From Sipunculus nudus (taxonomy: Eukaryota > Annelida > Sipuncula > Golfingiida > Sipunculidae), in contig CM049307.1 of NCBI GenBank assembly GCA_026874595.1, positions 29,736,362 through 29,800,361 of the forward strand: a DNA stretch of 64,000 nt, written 5' to 3'. Made by a program: the position numbers and the translations under genes. Of this stretch, positions 11,135-22,155 are shown one piece after another. The notes under the pieces were generated by a model. That model had not been told where the DNA came from and did no database searches. It was given only the letters and a program-made list of their open reading frames with translations. The number at the start of each line of letters is the position of its first letter. The stretch's first letter is position 1.

Positions 11135-14100
11135 ACTAGATGACCAGAGGTCACGCGCTTGCCGGAAATGACACTAAGTTAGACAGATGAACGAGCAGTG
11201 TCAAAGTGAAAGAAAATAATCCATAGTTTGTGAAGAAAGAACCAATATTAACAAAGTTCTAAAGAAAATAAGATTTTGATATATTTTGATCACCTTGACC
11301 TTGACCTTTGACTTATTTGAATAATAAACATAGGACTTCCAGATATCATCACGATATATGACAAGTGTAATTTACAAAACGATTCCTTCAAAACTGTGGC
11401 CAGTAGAATGCTACATGTGAGACGCAAGAACCAGGAAGCAGGCGAAATTGAGGACAACTGACAAACAGGCAAACATACTGACCCAAGATTGAGAACAGAT
11501 GACTTAATCATGTTATGAAGAAACCTAAGAGGAAGATAATAAGCTATAATTTATGTAAATGAGGTTAATAGTTTTGGAGATATGGCCAAAAAATGACATG
11601 TTGTGCAAGTTTGAGTGCACCGCCCCCTAGCGGCCAATTCTGGAAAATGTAAAATTGGTTTCGAGATGTTAGTGTAAGACATAAGATGTAATAGTTTTAA
11701 AAGGATTCTTTCAAAACTGTGGCCTGTAGAATGCTATATGTGAGAGGCAAGAACCGGCAAGCAAGCGAATTTGAGGACAACTGAGAAACAGACGGACACA
11801 CAGACAAAGTGACTCAAGATTGAAACCAAATGAAAACACCAGGTTTTTGGAAAGACCCAGAGGAAGAAAATAAGCTATAGTTTATGTAAATGATGTTTAT
11901 AGTTTTGGAGATATGGCCAAAAAATGATATGTTGTGCAAGTTTGAGTGCACCGCCCCCTAGCGGCCAATTCTGGAAAATGAAAAATTGGTTTCGAGATAT
12001 TAGTGTAAGACATAATAATAGTTTTAAAAAGATTCTTTCAAAACTGTGTCCTGTAGAATGCTATATGTGAGACGCAAGAATCGGCAAGCAAGCGGATTTG
12101 AGGACAACTGAGAAACAGACGGACACACAGACAAAGTGACACAAGATTGAGACCAGATGACTAAACGAGTTCATGAAGAAGACTTAGAGGAAAAAAATAC
12201 AATATAGTTTTTGTAATTGAGGCTTATAATTTTGGAGATATTGCCAAAACATGATATGTTGGAGAGGTTTGCACCCAGCGCCCCCTAGCGGCCGAATTAA
12301 AAAAATGAAAAATTGATTTCGAGATAATAGTGTAGGACTTAAGATATGCCAGTTTCAAAAAGATTCCTGCAAAACTGTGGCCTCCAGGGCAAGATTACTG
12401 AAATCTCGAAATATCTCGTTTGACGAGATATTGTACGAGATATCGCGAGACTTTTAATAAAATCTTGCAGTACTTGTTAAATGCTACCTGATGCAAAAAA
12501 CTAGACCTCTCTAGCTTTAAAACTGACAAAGTTAGAAAAATAAGACCCCTTATTTCAGAATATCATGACTTTTCCCCAAAATGCGTAACCATGGTTACGG
12601 CAAATTTGAAAGAGCTGCACACCAGAAGAAAGGCCTGGGAATGGCGTTTAAAATGAGCTATGTTTGAAGAAGATACCACTAACAGTTACAAAGATATGAA
12701 GAAAAAACCGTTTTGAGAAGTTTTGATGACCTTGACCTTGGACCTATGTCGCCCAATAACAATAGGCCTCGAGGACTTTTGCTTGTCTATCAGCTGTGTA
12801 AGTTTAAAAGCAATTGCTGCAAAATAGTGGCCTGTAGAGAGTACACAGACAGACAGACAAACAAACTAGATGACCAGAGGTCACGCGCTTGCCGGAAATG
12901 ACGTAAAGTTAGTCAGATAAACGATCAATGTCAAAGTGAAGGAAAATAATCCCTAGTTTGTAAAGATAGGATCAATATTAACAAAGTTCTGAAGAAAAAA
13001 AATGTTGATATGTTTTGATCACCTTGACCTTGACCTTTGACTTATTTGAATAATAAACGTAGGGCTTCCAGATATCGTTACGACAAGTGTAAGTTACAAA
13101 GCGACTCCTGCAAAATTGTGGCCAGTAGAATACTACATGTGAGACGCAAGAACCAGGAAGCAGGCGAAATTGAGGACGACTGACAAACAGACAAACATAC
13201 TGACAAACTGACCCAAGATTGAGACCAGTTGACTTAATCATGTGATGGAGAAACCTCAGAGGAAGATAATAAGCTGTAGTTTATGTAAATGAGGTTTATA
13301 GTTTTCGAGATATGGCCAAAAAATGATATATTGTGCAAGTTTGAGTGCACCGCCCCCTAGCGGCCAATTCTGGAAAATGAAAAATCTGTTTCGAGATATT
13401 AGTGTAGGACATAAGATGTAATAGTTTTAAAAGGATTCTTTTAAAACTGTGGCCTGTAGAATGCTATATGTGAGACGCAAGAACCGGTAAGCAGGCGGAT
13501 TTGAGGACAACTGAGAAACAGACGGACACACTGACAAAGTGACTCAAGATTATGTCGAAATGACTCCACCAGAATTTTGAAAAGACTCAGAGGAAGAAAA
13601 TAAGCTATGGTTTATGTAATTGAGGCTCACAGTTTTGGAGATATTGGCAAAAAATGATATGTTGGGGAGGTTTGCATGCAGCGCCACCTAGCGGCTGCAT
13701 TCAAAAAATGGAGAAAAGATTTCGAGATAATTGTGTAGGACTTACGATATGACAGTTTCAAAAAGATTCCTGCAAAACTGTGACCTCCAGGGCAAGATTA
13801 CTGAAATTTCGAAATATCTCGTTTGACGAGATATTATACGAGATATAGCGAGACCTGTAATAAAATCTTGCAGTACTTGTTAAATGCTACCTGATGCAAA
13901 AAACTAGACCTCTCTAGCTTTAAAACTGACAAAGTTAGAAAAATAAGACCCCAGATTTTCGAATATCATGACTTTTTCCCAAAAATTCGTAACCATGGTT
14001 ACGGCCAATTTGAAAAAGCTTCACACCAGAAGAAAGGCCTTGGAATGACGATTAAAATGAGCTATGTTTGAAGAAGATACCACTAATAGTAACAAAGATA

Positions 14101-14430
14101 TGAAGAAAAAACCGTTTTGTATACTTCTGATGACCTTGACCTTGACCTTTGACCTATATTGACCAAAAACAATAGGCTTCCTGGAATTTTGATTCTTGAC
14201 CAGCTGTGTGAGTTTGAAAGCAATTGCTGCAAAAGTGTGGCCTGTAGAGAGTCCACAGACAAACAAACAAACAAACAAACAAACAAACAAACAAACAAAC
14301 AAACAAACAGACATACGCAACTGACCAACCAACTTGCCGAAATCGAAGATTTCCGGCAAGCAACAAACAGACAAACAGACATCCGCGACTGACCAACCTG
14401 CTTGCAGAAATCGAAGATTTCCGGCAAGCA
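11135..14430 (+). repeat. 1.73-kb tandem duplication with internal 330-bp subrepeats
   Basis: The start word ACTAGATGACCAGAGGTCAC occurs at 11135 and again at 12865. Within the units the landmark CGCCCCCTAGCGG recurs at 11621, 11952, 12279, 13351 and, altered, 13682, so subunits are about 327-331 bp. GCTTGCCGGAAAT near the left edge is inverted as ATTTCCGGCAAGC at 14349 and 14416, suggesting transposon ends. Each unit carries GACCTTGACCTT-type motifs. No protein frame is conserved between units. Confidence 0.82.
14260..14309 (+). repeat. CAAA microsatellite
   Basis: About twelve CAAA/ACAA units. On the opposite strand they generate spurious Cys-Leu-Phe-Val ORFs. Confidence 0.97.
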
Positions 14431-14639
14431 ATAATTACCAGTCATTTGTGCCTGCTCCCATAGACGCCCGAAACGGTTCATCGGATTCTTTGACACAGCT
14501 GTCACTGTCAGAATCGGTACACCCTCTTGCTGCAGTCTTGCAGAGCTGACATATATAGTAAACAATACAAGCCGTATCACAGATAAATGGAGTCCGTACG
14601 TGGCGGACTATACACCCTCCTGCGATCTCGCCTCGTCGA

Positions 14640-14720
14640 GCCTATGGCTCAGATCGAAATGGTTCAATATCACAAGGATTTTCAAATTCTACATCACTAC
14701 AATCACTTTCTGACATACTT
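14640..14720 (-). pseudogene. Short acidic ORF fragment of a transposon-like protein
   Basis: The minus strand reads MSESDCSDVEF, then E-N-P-C-D-I-E-P-F-R-S-E-P, and a stop. It lies downstream of the TGACGTCACGTG block at 14840. A further minus-strand acidic stretch (SDSDSCVKESDEPFR) follows near 14480-14520. The I-x-P-Y/F-x-F/S-E-P style is seen at the start of several transposon-associated proteins. This is a weak similarity from memory of the motif only. Confidence 0.22.
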
Positions 14721-15242
14721 CCGAAATAACTAATTTTGAACCATAGTCGGTGGTCGCTTGGTTGTCACTTTACGCATAGGAAGTTTCATCGGATTGTTTA
14801 CTTTGCATCACCGCCATGATGCTTGTGTGAGAAGACTTCCACACGTGACGTCACGGATTTCCCCCTGGGCTTTCGGCAGTTTCCGGAGTGTATTCGGCGC
14901 GTCAGTTTCAAATTGTCGTATTAATTGATTAAATTGCTAGATTAATGTTAAATGGACATAACATCGTGTTTAGATACATAGTAAACGGGCATATGACACT
15001 AATCGACCTCCGTGCTGAGACTTGGCCTTTAAAGCAGTGAAATTAATGACCCCTGTCAGCAACTCAGACTCTGAGTTTTGACTCTATTTGTTATAAACTT
15101 CTTGAAGAAAGTAATACAAGTGCCAACACTCCAGCACTATAAGAACTATAGTTGTTTCTCAACACCAATGACAAAATACCTGACAGTAGCAGCAATGGCA
15201 GATAATGCAGGATTATTGAATGGCACATGTACACAGGAAAAA

Positions 15243-15345
15243 GACCCTGTGTACACATGTATCATAATCCACTACGAAACTGAATCAACACTATCTGATC
15301 TTAATACCCTGTGTAAACATGTATCAGAACCCACTACAATACTGA
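15243..15345 (+). repeat. Left remnant of the 62-bp minisatellite
   Basis: About 1.7 units of the same array that resumes at 20269. It ends ...CAATACTGA exactly where the hairpin-ended element begins. Confidence 0.88.
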
Positions 15346-18300
15346 ACTAGAATACGGGTAGTCGACAAGCGACTACGTGTATCCGCCTAAATCAGAGTGG
15401 AATGGGTGAAGTTAGGCATTGATTGAGTGGCAAGGGGAAATAGAGTGAAGTGTTGCATATTAGCATGGATGTCTGCAGCCAAATGGTGTATGTAGGTTGC
15501 GCCACCTACCACAAAATCCAGAAAGCCGTCCAAGTTGTATACATATGCAAAATTTGAGCAGATAAGTCAAACCACTACATGTTTATGAGTGATTTTACCC
15601 CGTGGCAGACAAACTGATGGACGCTGTGCAAAAATGGATGAAGGTGGCGCCACCAGTTTTGCCTATGATAAAGAGCTATGTGAGAACTATACACATGCAA
15701 AACTTTGGCCCAATTGGTCAAACGGTTCCCAAGATATGAGCTTGGATGTCTGCTGCATAAACTAGAATGCAGGTGGCGCCACCTGTCATAAAATCAAGAG
15801 AGCTGTCGGGGATGTATAAACCTGCAAAATTTTAGGCAGATATGTCAAACCACTGCCGAGATATGAGTGATTTTATCCCATGGCAGACAAACAGGTAGGA
15901 GCTGTGCAAAAATGGCTGCAGGTGGCGCCACCAGTTTTGCGTATGATAAAGAGCTATGTGAGATCTATACACATGCAAAATTTTGGCCCAATCAGTCAAA
16001 CGGTTCCCGAGATATGAGCTTGGATGTCTGCAGCATAAACGTGAATGTAGGTGGCGCCACCTGTCATAAAATCAGAAAAGCTATCCAGGATGTATACGCA
16101 TGCCGAATTTCAGGTGAATTAGTCAAATCACTGCAGAGATGTGAGTGATTTTAACCCAAGGCAGACGAACAGATGGACACTGTGCAAACATGGTTGCAGG
16201 TGGCGCCACCATTTTTAGCGAACCTGTGAGCTTAAGCGATGGTGTGGCGTTGTCTGTCGTCCGTCGGCCGTTGTCCGTCGTCTGTACGTTAACCCATACT
16301 ATCTTGAAAATGGCAAGAGGTAGCATCACAAATTTTATGCAAAAAATTAGTCATCTAAAAAACTATATCGGATTTTGCTTGTTTTTTGGCTAACTGCATT
16401 TTTTTAGATTTTATAGGGAAAAAGCTAAAAAAGCTTTAAAAATCTTCTTCTCCAAAACTGTTCAGCCAAATTGTCCAATATTTCACAGAAATGATTCCTG
16501 GAATAATCTTTCTCAAATTTGTTTGAATGGTTTAAGTTCGGTGATTTTTTGCCGAGTTGCAGGAAGTTGAACTTAGTCATTTGTCCATAAAAGCATACTA
16601 AAATTACAATCTCAGAAAAGGCTGGAGTTATCATCACCAAATTTTATGCCAGTGTTGTTCACATGAGACATATCTGAAATTGAGGTATTGGTGGGGCCAC
16701 CTGCATCAGCCTTTTTTGTACGGGGGTCATCAGTGCCCGTATCATACTGACGGCTACAAAATACTCTGAAACCATATGGCCAAATAGTTTAATATCGCAC
16801 AGAAATGATCCTAGGGTAGTGCTTTCTGAAATTTGTTCAAATGGTCCAAGTTCATTGACTTTTGGCTGAGTTATGGGAAGCTGAATTTAGTCATATGCTG
16901 TAACAGCCTATTTTAGCTCAGTGGCTACAAAGATCTTCTCCTCAAAAACCACTGGGCCAAATTCTTAAATCTCACATATTAATTATCCTTAGATGTTGAT
17001 AATTCAAGTTTGTTCAAATGGTTTTGGTTCAGTGATTTTTGGCTGAGTTATGGGAAGCTTAACTTAGCCATTTTGCTGTATTTTCCCATATGAGTTATAA
17101 ACCTGTAAAATTTTTTTTGACTGACCCTACTGAGGCCAATTTGATTAGTATTTTACAAGAATAATCCCCTGAATAATTCTTATAATAATTGTCTTTTATG
17201 GTTCCAAAGAATGAATTTTGGCTGAATTATAAAGGTTCAATTGAGTCATTTTACCATATATGTTAGCTGTGTGAAGCAGATACACAGATAGATCTAGATA
17301 CATCTAGACTGGCACCAGTTTATCAGCATTTATTACATCATGCCTCTAGACATTTAGATTTCAGGTTATCTATGGTTAATATTGACAAGAATGTTTTTTA
17401 AAAGCTTTTAAAAAATGTAGATTTATGATTTTTAGATATTCCTCATGCCAGGCAATGTTTACAATCACAGCTATACAGCTCTCTGTGGGTATATAAAGAC
17501 GGCTGTACATGGATTATAAATAATTGGTATCCATAGTCAAATTAATTCAAGATTTTGCCATCAGTGAGATGTATCTGTATTACAATTTTGCATTCAATAT
17601 GCATCTGTATTAATTTTTAGTGAACCTGTGAACTTATGCGATGGTGTGGCGGTGTTTGTCTTCAGTACGTCTACCCATACTATTTTGAAAAAGATTGGAG
17701 CTAGCATCATGAAATTTAATGCAAAAAATTAGCCATCTAAAAATTTTCTTAAATTTTATAGAGAAAAAGCTAAAAAAAACCTTTAAAAATCTTCTCCTCT
17801 GAAACACTGAAGCCAAATTGTTCAATATTTCACAGAAATAATCTTATATACCATCTCCCACAATTTCGTTCAGGAAGTTTAACTTAGTCATCTGTCCAAA
17901 AAAGCATACTAAAATGACAGTCTCAGAAACAGCCAGAGCTATCATCACCAAATTTTTGCCAGTGTTGGTCACATGAGTCATATATGAAATTCAGGTATTG
18001 GTGGCACCACCTGAATTGACCTATTTTTGTACGGGGGTCATTGGTCATCTGTACATTAATCCATAATTTCTCAGGAATAGCAGGAGCTACCATTCCCAGA
18101 TTTTATGCAATAATCTGTCACATATCAAATTTTGTGGGATTCAGCTTATTTTTTTGCTATCTGCATTTACTTAGATTTTATAAGGAAAAAGCTGACAATG
18201 TCTTAAAAGTCGTCTTCTTGTAGACGGTCCAGCCAAATTGTTAAATATTTTACATAAATGATCCCAGAGGCAAGCCCTCTCAAGTTTGTTCAAATGGTTT

Positions 18301-20268
18301 GCATTTGATGAATTTTAGTGGAGTTACACAAATTTGAACAGACATTTGGCCAAGTAAGCATACTGACATAGTACTCTCAGAAATGATAGAAGCTAGCATT
18401 ACCAGGTATTGTGCAAATGTTGGTCACATGACTCATATTTGAAGTTGTAGATTTAGTGGTGCCACCTACATTGACCTGTTTTTTATGGGCAAAAAACCTA
18501 ATAATTTTAGCCTCTTTCAGCTCAATGATGAAACTGTCAAGTTGAATTGTTCAATTTTTCAAAAGAATTACCCTAGGACATGGTTCTTTCAATCATATCA
18601 GAATATACTGAGTTTGTTGATTTTTGGTTGAGTTGTGAAAAGCTTAAGTTGGTCTTATGGCCATTATTATGTCTTTTTCAAACTGAGGACTGCAATAGTG
18701 TTCTTCTACAAAATTATTATTTCAGTTATATCTTCTGTAACATTGCACAATAATTATTCTTAGATGGCCTTTGTTCAAGTTTACTAGAATGATTTTTGTC
18801 AGAACTATTGGACCTTTAACAATGAAAGTACTGCATCTTTTATTATTCTAGATATTTTGATAAAAAGTTTATGAATATGTAGGCTTGAATAAAGAAATTT
18901 TAACCAAAGTCTTTCAGTATGTGTAAACAGATATACCAACAGGCCAAGATTGAATCTGTATCTTTAAATAGGATGAGAAACTGCCAACTGTTTCAGATTT
19001 GGGAACAGATCATTCCAAAGTTCCAGAGTTCATTCAGTGCAGCCAGATATAGGTCAAGAGTTCAATAAGTGCAGCCAAGCACATGGCATGTGATCACCTC
19101 ATGGGTGACATGTGAACACCTCATGGGCACCATGTGATCACTTCATGGGTGTCAAGCCCCTAAGGGCAGGGCCCCTGCATGAGCTTATGCAATGGTGTGG
19201 CTACTATTTCAGATTTGGCAACAGGCTAGAGGTCAGTCTGGGTCTATTTATAGCTTTGGCAGACTGCCAACTGTATCAGATTAGGCAACAGGTCAAGAGT
19301 TCACTCAGTGCAGCCAGGTATGGGTCAGGAGTTTACTCAGTGCAGTAGCTGCATTCTATTTATAGCTTTGGCAGACTGCCAACTGTGTCAGATTATACAA
19401 CAGGTCAAGAGTTCACTCAGTGCAGCCAGGTACAGGTCAAAAGTTCACTCAGTCTAGCCAGGTGCAGGTCATGAGTTCACTCAGTGCAGTAGTCTGAGCA
19501 AGCAACTTGTCACAGTTCACTCGGGGCAACAGCCTTTCTCACCTAAGCCTGGTCAGCCCCATGCATCAGACTCAAGGTAAGTTTGATGTATTGGCCTAAT
19601 ATTTTGACCTGTCTATGTGTCTTTGATGGCTTTCTCGCTCACAAGACAGGTGTTGCCACCTACCATGACCTTTGCACACGTTTTTCTCAGGAGGTGTTTG
19701 ATATATCAGTCTGAAATTGGGCTTATGTATATATCTCTGATAACTCCGTTGTATACAAGACTGGTGGTGCCAGCTACAATCTTTTTAGTGTTGTGTGCAC
19801 CTATGCCAGAATTTCAGCAGTGATGTTTGTGTAATTGTTTCTTATTCAAAATGTTTAGTACTTGCATAGTTCATATACATGAAAAGTAATGGTCCAGCAT
19901 TGAAGCATTATACCTGGTGTATTTCCCAATGCACAGGTTCGCATTAGGCCTGTAGGCCTTGTTTGTGTATGTTATAAGGCTCTCCAAGGGCTACATTTGT
20001 GCAAAACAATTTTCCTGATCCGTCAAACGGTTCCCGAGATATGTGGGTTTATGTGTGGAAACAGACGCACAAACGGACGCAGAGCACAGAGGAAAGGTCA
20101 GAGGTCAAAACAAAATCGGGGCGCAGCAGTTCACATGTGACCCGAACATAATCACGGGTTTCGTAAAATTCCGCCCAGCGGTTACGGAGGAGTTCTCCGG
20201 ACACCTATGCGGCGGCGGCGGTGGGCTGAAAACATAGTATCCGCAAAACTCTGTTTTGGCGGATACAA
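15346..20268 (+). mobile_element. Hairpin-ended repeat element, copy B (with nested 3.7-kb insertion)
   Basis: The left end has a hairpin: GTAGTCG (15358-15364), loop ACAAG, CGACTAC (15370-15376), plus outer ATAC/GTAT pairing. The right end has GTATCCGCAAAAC (20237-20249), loop TCT, and GTTTTGGCGGATAC (20253-20266) with one bulged base. Subterminal GTATCCGCC is inverted between the ends. The core palindromes start at 15495, 15643, 15772, 15921, 16050 and 16199 (intervals 148, 129, 149, 129, 149). A perfect DR1, AGGTCAGAGGTCA, lies at 20095-20107. The last palindrome is followed by a foreign 3.7-kb element. Confidence 0.85.
16218..19942 (+). mobile_element. 3.7-kb non-coding element with GCGAACCTGTG inverted ends, nested in copy B
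   Basis: The left end GCGAACCTGTG (16218-16228) is exactly inverted as CACAGGTTCGC (19932-19942). Comparison with 50765 and 55219, where the core palindrome is followed directly by ATTTTxTxTGTATGTTATAAAGCT, shows it is an insertion. A second internal element start (AGTGAACCTGTGAACTTATG) at 17619 marks a partial internal duplication. A 60-90-bp direct repeat region (CAACAGGTCAAGAGTTCACT) lies at 18960-19500. No long ORF is present. A reverse copy is at 32040-35752. Confidence 0.75.
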
Positions 20269-21726
20269 TCAGTACTATCAGATCTTAATACCCTGTGTAA
20301 ACATGTATCACAATCCACTATTATACTGAATCAACACTATCAGATCTTAATACCCTGTGTAAACATGTATCAGAATCCACTACAATACTGAATCAACACT
20401 ATCACATCTTAATACCCTGTGTTAACATGTATCACAATCCTCTACGATATTGAAGCAATACTATCAGATCTAAATACCCTGTGTAAACATGTATCACAAT
20501 CCACTACGATACTGAAGCAATACTATCAGATCTTAATACCCTGTGTAAACATATCAGAATCCACTACGATACTGAAACAAGACTATCACATCTTAATACC
20601 CTGTGTTAACATGTATCACAATCCTCTACGATACTGAATCAAAACTATCGGATCTAAATACCCTGTGTAAACATGTATCACAATCCACTACGATACTGAA
20701 GCAATACTATCAGATCTAAATACCCTGTGTAAACATGTATCAGAATCCACTACGATACTGAAACAACACTATCACATCTTAATACCCTGTGTTAACATGT
20801 ATCACAATCCTCTACGATACTGAATCAACACTATCAGATCTAAATACCCTGTGTAAACATGTATCACAATCCACTACAATACTGAAACAACACTATCACA
20901 TGTTAATACCCTGTGTTAACATGTATTACAATCCTCTACGATACTGAATCAACACTATCAGATCTAAATACCCTGTGTTAACATGTATCACAATCCACTA
21001 CGATACTGAAGCAATACTATCAGATCTTAATACCCTGTGTAAACATATATCAGAATCCACTACAATACTGAAACAACACTATCACATGTTAATACCCTGT
21101 GTTAACATGTATCACAGTCCACTACGATACTGAATTAACACTATCAGATCTAAATACCCTGTGTAAACATGTATTACAATCCACTACGATACTGAAGCAA
21201 TACTATCAGATCTTAATACCCTGTGTAAACATGTATCACAATCCACATCGATACTGAAACAACACTATCACATCTTAATACCCTGTGTAAACATGTATCA
21301 CAATCCACTATTATACTGAATCAATACTATCAGATCCTAATACCCTGTGTAAACATGTATCAGAATCCACTTCAATACTGAATCAACACTATCAGATCTT
21401 AATAACCTATGTAAACATGTATCAGAATCCACTACGATACTAAATCAACACCCTCAGATCTTAATACCCTGTGTAAACATGTATCAGAATCCACTACGAT
21501 ACTGAATCAACACCACCAGGTCTTAATACCCTGTGTAAACATGTATCATAATCCACTATGATACTGAATCAACACTACCAGATCTTAATACCCAGTGAAC
21601 ACATATATCAGAAATCAATACAATACTGAAGCAATACTATCAGATCTTAATACCCTGTGAAGTTGTGAACACATATATCAGAATCAACTACAATACTGAA
21701 ACAACACTATCAGATCTTAATACCCA
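20269..21726 (+). repeat. 62-bp minisatellite, about 23 units
   Basis: The landmark ATACCCTGTGT starts at 20288, 20350, 20412 and 20474, and continues to about 21720. Units read ACTATCAGATCTTAATACCC, then TGTGTAAACATGTATCACAA, then a link TCCACTACGATACTGAATCA. A variant with GTTAACATG plus CCTCTACG appears at every third unit in the first part (20412, 20596, 20782), forming a trimeric higher-order repeat. The last three units are degenerate. Confidence 0.95.
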
Positions 21727-22129
21727 CACTTCTCCCGAAAATGTAATCAGAATCCTTCAGTAACTTTAAAATGCTGTTTACACAAACAGACCTTGAACTG
21801 ACAGACAGCTGGAGGTATTATCTCTGATCATGCTCTCCAACAGATAGTTATCAATGACTAATAATATGAATAGCTGAAAATGTCATCATATTCTGCTTTA
21901 GATATACGGCAATCATGACTACAACACAGGATCAAATTTAATTTAATAATTTAAAGAAACAAAAATGTGAAACAGCTTTTAGTTCAGAAATGTTCTGTGT
22001 GGTCAGTGTGGTTTTGTTCTACAGGCATCATGAGGTTTATGTCCATTGTAATGCAAAGCTGTAGGATTTTTAAGGTTTTAAAATGAATGAATTTAATAAT
22101 CTTAATGAAATAATTGGCAAATTTTACAG

Positions 22130-22155
22130 TTACGGTCAGCAGGCTGCATTTACAG
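22130..22155 (+). CDS. PDZ-LIM protein, 26-nt micro-exon
   Basis: Found by phase matching. TTTTACAG precedes it and ACAG|GTGAGT follows. It enters in phase 2, completing a Ser codon begun in the previous exon, and leaves in phase 1. It adds SYGQQAAFT, which continues the Gly/Gln/Tyr-rich style of the exon before it. It is too short to detect as an ORF. Skipping it would shift the frame, because 26 is not a multiple of three. Confidence 0.78.

Larger units (their letters stand above)
4834..22129 (+). other. 17.3-kb intron of the PDZ-LIM gene, repeat-rich
   Basis: It holds, in order: a dispersed repeat with a 145-bp tandem array (5060-6900), a decayed THAP-like gene (6870-9132), a CA run near 10002, a hAT-like MITE (10412-10592), AT-rich DNA (10600-11130), a 1.73-kb tandem duplication (11135-14430), promoter-like DNA (14590-15060), and a hairpin element inside a 62-bp minisatellite (15243-21726). 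Stretches 9133-10400 and 21730-22129 show nothing recognisable. Confidence 0.8.

Noticed and set aside
14021-14580. Minus-strand ORFs with long Cys-Leu-Phe-Val repeats
   Set aside because: They are produced by the CAAA microsatellite at 14260-14309 and flanking repeat DNA.
20269-21726. Regular 62-bp spacing resembling a CRISPR array
   Set aside because: The whole unit repeats with no unique spacers and no cas genes, in an animal intron. It is a minisatellite.
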